From contig JAEDHF010000022.1 of assembly GCA_016297165.1 (NCBI GenBank), forward strand, positions 1-16,960: a stretch of 16,960 nucleotides of DNA, in the 5' to 3' direction. Within the stretch, counting starts at the first letter, position 1; each line of letters begins with the position of its first letter. Made by a program: the position numbers and the translations under genes. The DNA is from Oscillospiraceae bacterium (lineage in GTDB: Bacteria > Bacillota > Clostridia > Oscillospirales > Ruminococcaceae). The notes below the pieces were generated by a model that had not been told where the DNA came from, did not search any database, and saw nothing but the letters and a program-made list of their open reading frames with translations. Below are positions 1 through 6,962 of the stretch, in pieces.

Positions 1-210
1 TAGTTCAATTTTATACTGAACTCCGTCGATAACCGCCCCTACGGCGTAGTATTCCCCCATAGGTATATTTTTAAGCTTAAGCTTAATATAGGTGCCGCTG
101 AATTTAAAGCGCACATTACTTCCTGCATAAATAAACATAGGCTCGGTCTTACTTCCGCCTATTCGTCCCATATAGTATAATGCCTCGTTATCGGGTGTAA
201 AAATAGCCAT
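1..210 (-). CDS. CE2-like carbohydrate esterase, N-terminal fragment (cut by window edge)
   Basis: The ATG is at 208-210 and the frame stays open to position 1, giving the first 70 residues only. A purine-rich site (AAAGGAAAAG) lies just upstream. The peptide begins MAIFTPDNEALYYMGRI and continues with a beta-rich stretch containing PMFIYAGSNVRFKFSG and YYAVGAVIDG. The pattern 'Y-x-G-R ... sGs-x-v-x-F-x-f-x-G-t ... v-x-x-D-G' resembles the N-terminal jelly-roll domain of family CE2 acetyl esterases, in which an SGNH hydrolase domain follows; that domain would lie outside the window. There is no signal peptide, so this protein is probably cytoplasmic, unlike the divergent lipoprotein next door. 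The family assignment rests on resemblance in a short fragment. It could be another SGNH-associated beta-sandwich protein. Confidence 0.55.
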   Translation of the reverse strand, partial: MAIFTPDNEALYYMGRIGGSKTEPMFIYAGSNVRFKFSGTYIKLKLKNIPMGEYYAVGAVIDGVQYKIEL

Positions 211-254
211 TTCTTTTCCTTTCTGTGCAGTCTCCACACTAACGTACTATAGTC

Positions 255-283
255 ATAATATCACATATTTTTTCAAAATGCAA
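255..283 (-). promoter_or_regulatory. Probable sigma-A promoter of the leftward CE2-like gene
   Basis: Read on the minus strand there is a -35-like TTGCAT (278-283), a 17-bp spacer and a -10-like TATTAT (255-260), about 45 bp before the ATG at 210. The -10 box is a good match and the -35 box is moderate. A second -10-like TATAGT lies slightly downstream, so the exact box is uncertain. Confidence 0.5.
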
Positions 284-296
284 TAGCTAAAATCTA

Positions 297-325
297 TTGA
301 CAATTTAGCTAAACAGTGCTATTAT
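297..325 (+). promoter_or_regulatory. Sigma-A promoter of the SGNH lipoprotein gene
   Basis: A perfect TTGACA (297-302), a 17-bp spacer and TATTAT (320-325), preceded by TG one base upstream (extended -10, GTGCTATTAT). The predicted start near 332 leaves a short leader before the ATG at 359. The core closely resembles the lysine-operon promoter at 3360-3388. Confidence 0.75.
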
Positions 326-358
326 TAAGGTAAATTAAACTAACGAAAGGAAGCCAAT

Positions 359-1705
359 ATGAAAAAGGTTTTATCTATTGTTTTACTCTGTGCAGTAATC
401 CTTTCCGCCGTTTCCTGCGGAAATACTCCTGCTGTAACAGAAGCTACGGGAACAACCGCTCCTGCAGAAACAAGCTCAGCCGAGGAAACCCCCGGAACAA
501 CAACGGCTGATACTACAGTATCAGAAGCTGAAACCAACGCGCCGGAAACAGAAGGAAAGGAAATACCTGAGGATATGGAATATAAAATTGAAAACGGAAT
601 TAACGAGAGAATGAAGGCTCTCTCCGAGCTCGTTCCGGGTAATAAGGCACGTCTTGCCAAGGTGTTGAAGCGTGCACAGGCAGGGGAAGAAATTACCGTA
701 GCCTATCTCGGCGGCTCAATTACACAGGGCTCAAGCGCAGGTCCCGGAGCCTGCTACGCCGATCTTACCACAAAATGGCTTCAGGAGCAGTTCCCCGACG
801 CTAAAATAACCGCCGTTAACGCAGGTATCGGCGCAACAGGCTCCTACATAGGCGTTTACAGAACCGACCGTGATGTTCTCGTACATAAGCCCGACCTTGT
901 GTTCATAGATTTCTCCGTTAACGATACAACCGAACACACACAGCGCAATATCGAATCCTATGACGGCGTACTAAGAAAGCTCTGGCTTTCCGAAAGCGCT
1001 CCCGCTATCGTTACAATCGCTATGACTATGGAGGACGGTACAAGCTTCCAGGAGCAGCACAGCGCAGTCTGCGCCGCCTACGATATCCCTATGATTTCCT
1101 ATAAGAACGCTATTCTTGATGTAATCGACAATGGCCATATAGTATGGAAGGATATCTCCGACGATAATATTCATCCCAATGTACCCGGTCACGCTGTTCT
1201 TACCGAGCTTATTACAAGCTATCTGCAGGGCGTAATAGACGAGCTCGATACTATAGATACCGAAAAGGAAAGCGATTTCAGTACTGTTTATGCCAGCGAT
1301 AAGTACTCCACAGCGGCTCTTATCGTTCCCGAAAACGATACTCCCGCAAATGCAACAGGCTGGGAAACAAAGCTCGACATATTCGGCAATTTCGGCGGCT
1401 ACTGGCAGGTACGCTCCGGAGACGGCAGCTTTGAAGGAGTTGAGCCCCTTAAGTTTGAGGTTGAAGCTAAGTCAATCGGCGTATTCTACGGAAAGCTTGT
1501 ATCAAAGGGCGGAACCTTCGACGTTGTTGTTGACGGCGAGGTAGCTAAAACAATCAACAGCGATTTCAAGGGCGGCTGGGGCAGCTACGTAGAAGCGGAA
1601 GCGGTAATCGACTTTGACGAATGCGGTACCCATACGGTAGAAATCGTCCCCCATACAGGAAATGGCGCAGTAGTAAGAATTTCAGCAATAGCAATCACAA
1701 AGTAA
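359..1705 (+). CDS. SGNH/GDSL-family hydrolase lipoprotein, likely carbohydrate deacetylase
   Basis: 448 residues. Residues 1-20 form a lipoprotein signal peptide (MKK, a hydrophobic run, then AVSC with Cys20 as the lipidated residue), so the protein should be anchored on the outer face of the membrane. Residues 21-70 are a Thr/Ala/Glu/Pro-rich linker. Residues 110-295 carry SGNH blocks: GGSIT with nucleophile Ser120 (block I), NAGIG around 154-158 (block II), SVND with Asn188 (block III) and D269-x-x-H272 in DNIHPN (block V). Residues about 300-448 form a beta-rich C-terminal domain (VGVFYGK-like and FDVVVDG segments), probably a jelly roll. The family removes acetyl or other acyl groups from polysaccharides; the exact substrate cannot be read from sequence. 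AACGAAAGGAAG (342-353) supplies the ribosome site before the ATG at 359. It is divergent from the CE2-like gene, suggesting a shared carbohydrate role. Confidence 0.85.
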   Translation: MKKVLSIVLLCAVILSAVSCGNTPAVTEATGTTAPAETSSAEETPGTTTADTTVSEAETNAPETEGKEIPEDMEYKIENGINERMKALSELVPGNKARLAKVLKRAQAGEEITVAYLGGSITQGSSAGPGACYADLTTKWLQEQFPDAKITAVNAGIGATGSYIGVYRTDRDVLVHKPDLVFIDFSVNDTTEHTQRNIESYDGVLRKLWLSESAPAIVTIAMTMEDGTSFQEQHSAVCAAYDIPMISYKNAILDVIDNGHIVWKDISDDNIHPNVPGHAVLTELITSYLQGVIDELDTIDTEKESDFSTVYASDKYSTAALIVPENDTPANATGWETKLDIFGNFGGYWQVRSGDGSFEGVEPLKFEVEAKSIGVFYGKLVSKGGTFDVVVDGEVAKTINSDFKGGWGSYVEAEAVIDFDECGTHTVEIVPHTGNGAVVRISAIAITK

Positions 1706-1719
1706 GCATAAACAGAAAT

Positions 1720-1751
1720 ATCCCCGATAGGGACTTAAGCCTATCGGGGAT
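1720..1751. terminator. Bidirectional terminator between convergent genes
   Basis: A perfect 12-bp inverted repeat: ATCCCCGATAGG (1720-1731), an 8-nt loop and its complement (1740-1751). It is followed on the plus strand by TATTTGCGTTTAT and on the minus strand by a T-rich ATATTTCTGTTTAT. It sits 15 bp after the lipoprotein stop and 15 bp after the chemoreceptor stop, so it should end both transcripts. Confidence 0.85.
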
Positions 1752-1765
1752 TATTTGCGTTTATC

Positions 1766-3130
1766 TTATCTGAACTCTCTTACGATATTATCCATTCTCG
1801 TTGCGTTATCCGAAACGGAATTAGCGATTCTTGCGCTTTCCTCTGCGGTCTGTGAATTCTGTGTAATAACCTGTGAGATAAGCTGGATACGCTCCTTAAC
1901 GGTGGAAATATTGTCGCTCTGCCTACGGGTCATTTCGTTTATCGTATCAGCATGAGCCGCACTGTCGGAAACTGTTTTCATTACGGAGTTAAGGTGCTCA
2001 GCTACCTTTTCTACCGTATCCTTACCCTTCTTTACCGACTGGATTGAGCTGTCGATAAGCTGGGTCGTGTTCTGGGCTGCGTCTGCGCTCTTTGAAGCTA
2101 AGTTTCTTACCTCGTCCGCTACAACCGCAAAGCCCTTGCCTGCCTCTCCTGCACGGGCAGCCTCAACGGAAGCGTTAAGGGCGAGAATATTTGTCTGAAA
2201 GGCGATATCCTCGATAGTTTTAACGATAGTCTGGATTTTTCCGGAAGAATCCTCGATTTCAGCCATAGCCGAAAGCATATTGTTCATTTCCACGTTGCTT
2301 TCTTCGATAAGCTTTGTGCTGAGTCTTGCTACAGAAGAAGCCTTTTCGGATTCAATAAGACTGTTGTCCGTTTCCTTTGCGATTCTTGCCATATCGCTTG
2401 TAATTTCGGTAATAGCCGCCTGCTGTTCCTCTGCGGAAGCGTTGATATTAGCGGCAATATCTCTCATATTCTCGGAGGAATTGCTTACGTCGGAGGAAAT
2501 TCTTGCAATTTCGGAAACTACTCTCGACTGGTTTTCCGTTAAAGCCTCGCTCTCCTCCATCTGGGACTTGACCTGTTCAAGAAGTCTGTCTGCGGAAGCC
2601 TTTGCCTCTTCGGCGGAATCGATATACTTAACGGAACAGCTTACGAGATACATAATCATATAAGCGCCGATATTTACGCCGAGAAGACCCTTTATAAGCC
2701 CCTCGATACCCGTAGCCTCACCGTAAAAGAAATCCTTCATAAAGAAGCCGGCGATGCTTACTGCATCGATTATTGCAATCTGCGCTATAAGGCATTTCTT
2801 TTGATAATATACCGCCGAAATAGCCATAGCGGCAATAAGCAGAGGGAACATATTGTGAAACTCGTGCTTCGCTGTGGACATTACGATAATAATGCCGATA
2901 ACCATAATTGAAAGAATAACGCCTCTCGTTACGATAGTAGCCTTATCCTTAAGAATAAGGGTAACTGCGGCGGCGATAATACCCAGCAGCAGAATTATTG
3001 CTCCCAGCAGAAATGTTCCCGATACAACGTTTATCACGCCAAACAGGAGACACACGCCAACTACCACAAACATATGTATCTTTACTATTTTTTCGCTTAC
3101 GAAATTCTGAACGCTTCCTTTGGTTTCCAT
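1766..3130 (-). CDS. Methyl-accepting chemotaxis protein with six-helix membrane domain
   Basis: 454 residues. The N-terminal ~168 residues are hydrophobic, with about six predicted membrane helices (roughly 18-36, 39-60, 68-86, 94-108, 114-130, 148-168). There is no large extracellular Cache/4HB ligand domain and no clear HAMP domain. From about 172 the chain is a continuous coiled coil. The chemoreceptor hairpin tip (TIEDIAFQTNILALNASVEA, then GEAGKGFAVVADEVRNLA) spans residues 305-345; it is the site that binds CheW and CheA. Glu/Gln/Ala-rich segments on both sides are possible methylation sites. No CheR-tethering aromatic pentapeptide is present at the C terminus, which ends IVREFR. The ligand is unknown; a membrane-embedded or intracellular signal is inferred. 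CTCCTCC (3136-3142) is a strong ribosome site on the minus strand. No other che or flagellar gene is in the window. Confidence 0.92.
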   Translation of the reverse strand: METKGSVQNFVSEKIVKIHMFVVVGVCLLFGVINVVSGTFLLGAIILLLGIIAAAVTLILKDKATIVTRGVILSIMVIGIIIVMSTAKHEFHNMFPLLIAAMAISAVYYQKKCLIAQIAIIDAVSIAGFFMKDFFYGEATGIEGLIKGLLGVNIGAYMIMYLVSCSVKYIDSAEEAKASADRLLEQVKSQMEESEALTENQSRVVSEIARISSDVSNSSENMRDIAANINASAEEQQAAITEITSDMARIAKETDNSLIESEKASSVARLSTKLIEESNVEMNNMLSAMAEIEDSSGKIQTIVKTIEDIAFQTNILALNASVEAARAGEAGKGFAVVADEVRNLASKSADAAQNTTQLIDSSIQSVKKGKDTVEKVAEHLNSVMKTVSDSAAHADTINEMTRRQSDNISTVKERIQLISQVITQNSQTAEESARIANSVSDNATRMDNIVREFR

Positions 3131-3158
3131 ACAAACTCCTCCATATTATATATAGTAT

Positions 3159-3187
3159 ATTTTACAATAAAAGGAGAATAATGTCAA
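3159..3187 (-). promoter_or_regulatory. Sigma-A promoter of the chemoreceptor gene
   Basis: On the minus strand there is a perfect -35 TTGACA (3182-3187), a 17-bp spacer and -10 TAAAAT (3159-3164, five of six matches), about 30 bp before the ATG. No sigma-D (flagellar) TAAA/GCCGATAA pattern was seen, so the gene looks constitutively transcribed by the housekeeping polymerase. Confidence 0.75.
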
Positions 3188-3342
3188 TATAAATTATACG
3201 GCGTATTTGTTTTTCAGTAGAATAATTAAAATATAGCCTGTATTTTAGGTAAAATGCAAAAATAGCTCTTACAGTTATACTGTTACGGGCAGCCCGAAGT
3301 AGCAAAAGAACCTTTTTTGAATATAATATGGTAAGTGCAGGA
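3188..3342. other. Intergenic spacer upstream of the lysine operon, with two short dyads
   Basis: AT-rich DNA between divergent promoters, with no convincing ORF. It contains two perfect dyads: ACAGT-TAT-ACTGT at 3271-3283 and CGGGC-A-GCCCG at 3286-3296, three bases apart. Their role is not evident. They lie about 85 bp upstream of the chemoreceptor promoter and 65 bp upstream of the lysine-operon promoter, so they could be operators for either or the remains of a terminator. A TATAAT at 3322-3327 lacks a matching -35. Confidence 0.4.
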
Positions 3343-3388
3343 TTTTTTATAAAAAACAGTTGACAAATCCGCTGTACTGTGCTATTAT
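3343..3388 (+). promoter_or_regulatory. Promoter of the lysine/DAP operon with AT-rich UP-like palindrome
   Basis: Perfect -35 TTGACA (3360-3365), 17-bp spacer and extended -10 TGTGC-TATTAT (hexamer 3383-3388). The predicted start is near 3395, exactly where the riboswitch begins. Immediately upstream is a 14-bp AT palindrome (six T, TA core, six A; 3343-3356), positioned like an UP element for the polymerase alpha subunit. Confidence 0.8.
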
Positions 3389-3392
3389 TCAT

Positions 3393-3629
3393 ATAAGATA
3401 GAGGCGCAGATTTAAAGAGTAGCATTAACGCCAATAGTTCAACATATTGTTAATGTGAAAGGTAACTCTGCCGAAGAGTGTATAGGTTGAAATATACTCG
3501 TCTGGTTGTGCGTTTAATAGGCGTACGATTGTCATCTTATCCGATTAACGGACGATGGAGCGCTATCGACATAATGTCGCTTTTGCAATATTGTCAGTTA
3601 TCGGTTCAGGAAATCTGAGCCGATTTTTT
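3393..3629 (+). promoter_or_regulatory. Lysine riboswitch (L box) leader of asd-dapA-dapB
   Basis: The leader shows the conserved L-box order: AGATAGAGGCGCAGA (3396-3410), AAGAGTAGCA (3414-3423), GTGAAAGG (3455-3462), and CTGCCGAAGAG (3468-3478). The 3' strand of P1 is CGCTATC (3561-3567), with GATAG (3397-3401) pairing to CTATC (3563-3567). A small hairpin CGACAT-A-ATGTCG follows (3567-3579), then an intrinsic terminator. L boxes bind lysine and, in Firmicutes, usually act by transcription attenuation: lysine stabilises the aptamer and lets the terminator form. The downstream genes make the lysine precursor, so the fit is exact. The exact antiterminator pairing was not resolved by eye. Confidence 0.92.
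3600..3629 (+). terminator. Riboswitch-controlled intrinsic terminator
   Basis: ATCGGTTCAG (3600-3609), GAAAT loop, CTGAGCCGAT (3615-3624; one G-T pair), then a run of six T (3624-3629). It lies between the L-box aptamer and the asd ribosome binding site, as expected for an OFF switch. Confidence 0.88.
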
Positions 3630-3661
3630 ATTCTAAGATAAAAGGAAGGAAAAGAACTAAA

Positions 3662-4741
3662 ATGAAACAGTATAAGGTAGGTATCATCGGCGCAACAGGT
3701 ATGGTAGGACAGCGTTTTGCCGTTCTCCTCGAAAATCACCCCTGGTTTAAGGTAACAACCCTCGCCGCTTCCCCCCGTTCTGCAGGAAAAACCTATAAGG
3801 AGGCAGTAGGCGACAGATGGTTAATCGAAACTCCTATGCCTAAGGAAATGGAAAATATCGTAATCTATGACGCTACGGCAGATATCGAAAAGATTACCTC
3901 CGAGGTTGACTTCGTTTTCTGCGCAGTAGATATGAAGAAGGATGAAATCCGTGCTCTCGAAGAGGCTTACGCTAAGCATGAATGCCCCGTAATGTCCAAC
4001 AACTCCGCACATCGTTTCACAGAGGACGTTCCTATGATTATCCCTGAAATAAACGACGCACACATGGCTGTTGTTGAAGCGCAGAAGGCTCGTCTCGGTA
4101 CAAAGAGAGGCTTTATCTCCGTTAAGTCCAACTGCTCTATCCAGAGCTACGTTCCCGCTCTTTCTCCCTTAAGAAAGTTCGGTATCAAGAATGTTCTCGC
4201 CTGCACATATCAGGCTATCTCCGGCGCAGGTAAGACCTTCGAAACCTGGCCCGAAATGGTGGATAACCTTATCCCCTATATCGGCGGCGAGGAAGAAAAA
4301 TCCGAACAGGAGCCCTTAAAGGTATGGGGTACTGTTGAAAACGGAAAAATCGTTAAGGCGGCAAGCCCCGCTATCACAACACAGTGTCTCCGCGTTCCCG
4401 TTTCTAACGGCCATTTTGCAGCAGTATTCGTAAGCTTCGAGAATAAGCCTTCTAAGGAAGAAATCCTTAAGATCTGGAAGGAATTCAAGGGCGCACCCCA
4501 GGAGCTTCAGCTCCCCTCCGCTCCCAAGCAGTTCCTAAACTACTTCGAAGAGGACAATATGCCCCAGGCTAAGCTCCACAGAAACTTAGAAAACGGTATG
4601 GCAGTTTCTATCGGCCGCTTAAGAGAGGATACACAGTACGATTACAAGTTCGTATGTCTCTCCCATAACACCTTAAGAGGCGCAGCAGGCGGCGCAGTTT
4701 TAATGGCTGAGCTCTATGCCGCAAAGGGCTATTTTGACTGA
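3662..4741 (+). CDS. asd: Aspartate-semialdehyde dehydrogenase, archaeal/fungal type
   Basis: 359 residues. It reduces aspartyl-4-phosphate to aspartate semialdehyde with NADPH, the branch point for lysine/diaminopimelate, methionine and threonine. The nucleotide-binding loop is GATGMVGQ (10-17). The catalytic cysteine is Cys158 in KSNCSIQ, and the acid/base histidine is probably His251 in NGHFAAV. The block CTYQAISGAGKTFETWPEMV and the following GGEEEKSEQEP are hallmarks of the archaeal/yeast subfamily rather than the E. coli type, and the length fits that subfamily. AAAGGAAGGA (3641-3650) is the ribosome site, 11 bases before the ATG. It is the first gene after the lysine riboswitch; dapA follows after 39 bp. 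Confidence 0.96.
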   Translation: MKQYKVGIIGATGMVGQRFAVLLENHPWFKVTTLAASPRSAGKTYKEAVGDRWLIETPMPKEMENIVIYDATADIEKITSEVDFVFCAVDMKKDEIRALEEAYAKHECPVMSNNSAHRFTEDVPMIIPEINDAHMAVVEAQKARLGTKRGFISVKSNCSIQSYVPALSPLRKFGIKNVLACTYQAISGAGKTFETWPEMVDNLIPYIGGEEEKSEQEPLKVWGTVENGKIVKAASPAITTQCLRVPVSNGHFAAVFVSFENKPSKEEILKIWKEFKGAPQELQLPSAPKQFLNYFEEDNMPQAKLHRNLENGMAVSIGRLREDTQYDYKFVCLSHNTLRGAAGGAVLMAELYAAKGYFD

Positions 4742-4780
4742 TAACCCGACTATCTGCCATTTGTGAAAGGAATGGTTAAT

Positions 4781-5662
4781 ATGAAGAATACAATTTTTAC
4801 AGGCGCAGGCGTTGCTATCGTAACACCTATGAACCCTGACGGTTCAATAAACTACACCCGCTACGGCGAGCTTATCGAGGAACAGATTGCCGGCGGTACC
4901 GACGCTATAGTTGTCGCAGGTACCACAGGCGAAGCCTCCACCATGACCGACGAGGAGCATATCGAAATTATCCGCTTTACAGCGGAAAGGGTTGCGAAGA
5001 GAATCCCCGTTATTGCAGGAACAGGAAGCAACGACACAGGCTATGCCATCGAGCTTTCGAAGGCTGCCGAAAAGGCAGGAGCAGACGCTCTCCTTCAGGT
5101 TACCCCCTACTACAACAAGACCTCGCAGCGTGGACTTATAGCTCATTTCAACGCTATTGCGAATGCGGTTAATATCCCGATAATTCTCTATAACGTACCC
5201 TCAAGAACAGGCGTATCTATCGCCCTCGAAACCTACATTGAGCTTGCAAAGACGCCCAACATCGTGGCAGTAAAGGAAGCGAGCGGAAATCTCTCCCTTG
5301 TAGCGAAGATTGCCGCACATACCGATTTAGACATCTACAGCGGCAACGACGACCAGATTTTACCTGTACTTTCTCTTGGCGGAAAGGGCGTAATCTCCGT
5401 TTCCTCTAACGTTATCCCCCGTGAAAAGCATGATATGGTTGCATATTTCCTTGAGGGAAGGACTGCCGAAGCCTTAGAGCTCCAGAAGAAGTACCTCGAT
5501 ATGGAAAATGCGCTCTTTATGGACGTTAATCCTATTCCCGTAAAGGAAGCTATGAACCTTATGGGAATGAATGTGGGCGAATGCAGGCTTCCTCTCGTAA
5601 AGATGGAGGAGACTAAGATAGAAGCCCTTAGAGCGGAGCTTAAGAAGGTTAACCTTATTTAA
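4781..5662 (+). CDS. dapA: 4-hydroxy-tetrahydrodipicolinate synthase
   Basis: 293 residues from this ATG. It condenses pyruvate with aspartate semialdehyde, the first committed step to diaminopimelate and lysine, as a cytoplasmic (beta/alpha)8 barrel. The Schiff-base lysine is Lys165 in VAVKEASGN. The proton relay is Thr49 in AGTTGEAS, Tyr111 in VTPYYNK and Tyr137 in YNVPSRTG, and Arg142 binds the semialdehyde carboxylate. The start was chosen because GAAAGG (4765-4770) is 10 bases before 4781 and the N terminus MKNTIFTGAGVAIVTP has family length. An in-frame GTG at 4763 and ATG at 4772 lie on or too close to that ribosome site. The frame ends 19 bp before dapB. Confidence 0.96.
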   Translation: MKNTIFTGAGVAIVTPMNPDGSINYTRYGELIEEQIAGGTDAIVVAGTTGEASTMTDEEHIEIIRFTAERVAKRIPVIAGTGSNDTGYAIELSKAAEKAGADALLQVTPYYNKTSQRGLIAHFNAIANAVNIPIILYNVPSRTGVSIALETYIELAKTPNIVAVKEASGNLSLVAKIAAHTDLDIYSGNDDQILPVLSLGGKGVISVSSNVIPREKHDMVAYFLEGRTAEALELQKKYLDMENALFMDVNPIPVKEAMNLMGMNVGECRLPLVKMEETKIEALRAELKKVNLI

Positions 5663-5681
5663 CCGAAGCGAGGACGTAAAA

Positions 5682-6440
5682 ATGACAAGAATAGCTATAA
5701 CAGGCGCTAACGGAAAGATGGGCGGCGTAATCGCCCGTCTTATCGGAGAACGAGAGGATTGTGCAGTCTGTGCAGGTATCGACATTAACGATACCCCCAA
5801 CGGACAGTTCCCTATCGTAAAAAAGCCCTTTGATTTACCCGAAAAGCCCGATGTAATTATCGACTTTTCCCACCCCAGCGCTCTCCCCGACCTTATTTCC
5901 TACTGCACGATGAACAGCGTTCCTCTTGTAGCCGCTACAACAGGCTACACAAAGGAGGAAATCGAGGAGATTAAGAAAGCGTCGGCACAGGTTCCGATTT
6001 TCTTCACCTTCAATATGTCTCTCGGTATCAATCTTCTGGTTGAGCTGGGAAAGAAGGCGGTAAGCGTTCTCGGAAACAGCTTCGATATCGAAATTGTGGA
6101 GAAGCACCATAATCTTAAAAAGGACGCTCCCTCGGGCACAGCCATTATGATAGCGGAGGCGCTCAACAAGGAGCTTGGTAACAAGATGACCTACGTTTAC
6201 GACCGCCACAATGTCAGAAGGGCAAGAGAAGCCAACGAAATAGGTATGCACTCTATCCGAGGCGGTACAATCGTCGGCGAGCACGATATCATTTTCGCAG
6301 GACACGACGAGGTAATCACCCTCTCCCACAGCGCAGCGTCAAAGGAAGTCTTTGCGGCAGGCTCAATAAACGCCGCCATATTCCTTGCAGGAAAGGAAAA
6401 CGGACTTTACGATATGTCCGACCTGCTAAAAGAAGCTTAA
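5682..6440 (+). CDS. dapB: 4-hydroxy-tetrahydrodipicolinate reductase
   Basis: 252 residues, a typical short firmicute DapB. It reduces the DapA product to tetrahydrodipicolinate with NAD(P)H. The N-terminal Rossmann motif is GANGKMG (8-14). The catalytic/substrate loop is KHHNLKKDAPSGTA (141-154), in which His142 and Lys146 match the E. coli catalytic pair H159/K163. The C-terminal region RGGTIVGEHDIIFAGHDE (193-210) is also conserved. A GAGG site (5670-5673) precedes the ATG. It is the third gene of the riboswitch-controlled operon; a strong hairpin follows 15 bp after the stop. Confidence 0.97.
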   Translation: MTRIAITGANGKMGGVIARLIGEREDCAVCAGIDINDTPNGQFPIVKKPFDLPEKPDVIIDFSHPSALPDLISYCTMNSVPLVAATTGYTKEEIEEIKKASAQVPIFFTFNMSLGINLLVELGKKAVSVLGNSFDIEIVEKHHNLKKDAPSGTAIMIAEALNKELGNKMTYVYDRHNVRRAREANEIGMHSIRGGTIVGEHDIIFAGHDEVITLSHSAASKEVFAAGSINAAIFLAGKENGLYDMSDLLKEA

Positions 6441-6455
6441 TATCAAGGAATTCTA

Positions 6456-6482
6456 AAACCCCACGGGAAAACCGTGGGGTTT
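6456..6482 (+). terminator. Hairpin terminator between dapB and the ACT gene
   Basis: A perfect 11-bp stem AAACCCCACGG (6456-6466) / CCGTGGGGTTT (6472-6482) with a GAAAA loop, followed by AATTTTTC. The T tract is interrupted, so it may be a partial terminator that lowers expression of the downstream ACT gene. No separate promoter for that gene is visible, which implies readthrough. Confidence 0.75.
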
Positions 6483-6506
6483 AATTTTTCCATAAGGAGC
6501 GATTTT

Positions 6507-6962
6507 ATGACAAAGCTAACAGTTACCGAGCATATTTCCGTTGTAACCTTCGGAAGTATTCCCTCGGATAAGGAAAATGAAATGCTGCTTAATATTTTCC
6601 GTTCGGCGGCAGAGCGAAATATCTGCATTGATATGATATCAAAAACCTACGTTACCACAGATTATACCGCCGTAGCCTTCACAGTTCCTGACGAGGATAT
6701 CCCTTCCCTTATAAACGCTATTGCGTCCCTTAAGCTTAAAAGAGCGCCTATGATTAGCTGCGGTCACGTTAAGCTTATAATTAAAGGTGAAGAAATGGAC
6801 TGCGGAACCGGCTACGCCTTTCGCTTTATGTCCGCTATAAAATCGGCGCAGGCTACTCCCCTGCTGATTACTACAGCCGTGGACGAAATATCTGCCGTAG
6901 TGCGCCATAGCGAAAGCGTTTCCGCCGAGGAAATGCTAAGAAAGGAATTCGGGATAAAATAA
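6507..6962 (+). CDS. Free-standing tandem ACT-domain protein, aspartokinase regulatory-domain-like
   Basis: 151 residues, soluble. The pattern matches the C-terminal regulatory half of aspartate kinase: a first ACT unit with VTEHISVVTFGSIP (residues 5-18) and NICIDMIS followed by TAVAFTVPDED, and a second with GHVKLIIKG, a GTGYAFRFMSAI segment in place of the usual GVAARFF-AL, and LLITTAVDEISAVV corresponding to 'istSEisIs-vv'. No kinase domain is present. The start at 6507 follows AAGGAG (6494-6499) at ideal spacing; an upstream in-frame ATG at 6474 lies within the terminator stem and is rejected. By position it belongs to the lysine operon. It could be a separate regulatory subunit of aspartokinase, as the beta subunit is in Bacillus LysC, or a lysine/threonine sensor. 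The function is inferred; the family resemblance is fairly clear but divergent. Confidence 0.75.
   Translation: MTKLTVTEHISVVTFGSIPSDKENEMLLNIFRSAAERNICIDMISKTYVTTDYTAVAFTVPDEDIPSLINAIASLKLKRAPMISCGHVKLIIKGEEMDCGTGYAFRFMSAIKSAQATPLLITTAVDEISAVVRHSESVSAEEMLRKEFGIK

Noticed and set aside
4763..4780. GTG at 4763 as dapA start
   Set aside because: It adds six residues that overlap the ribosome site; ATG at 4781 has correct spacing and family length.
6474..6506. ATG at 6474 as start of the ACT protein
   Set aside because: It lies inside the 3' arm of the terminator hairpin with no ribosome site, whereas ATG at 6507 has AAGGAG at good spacing.
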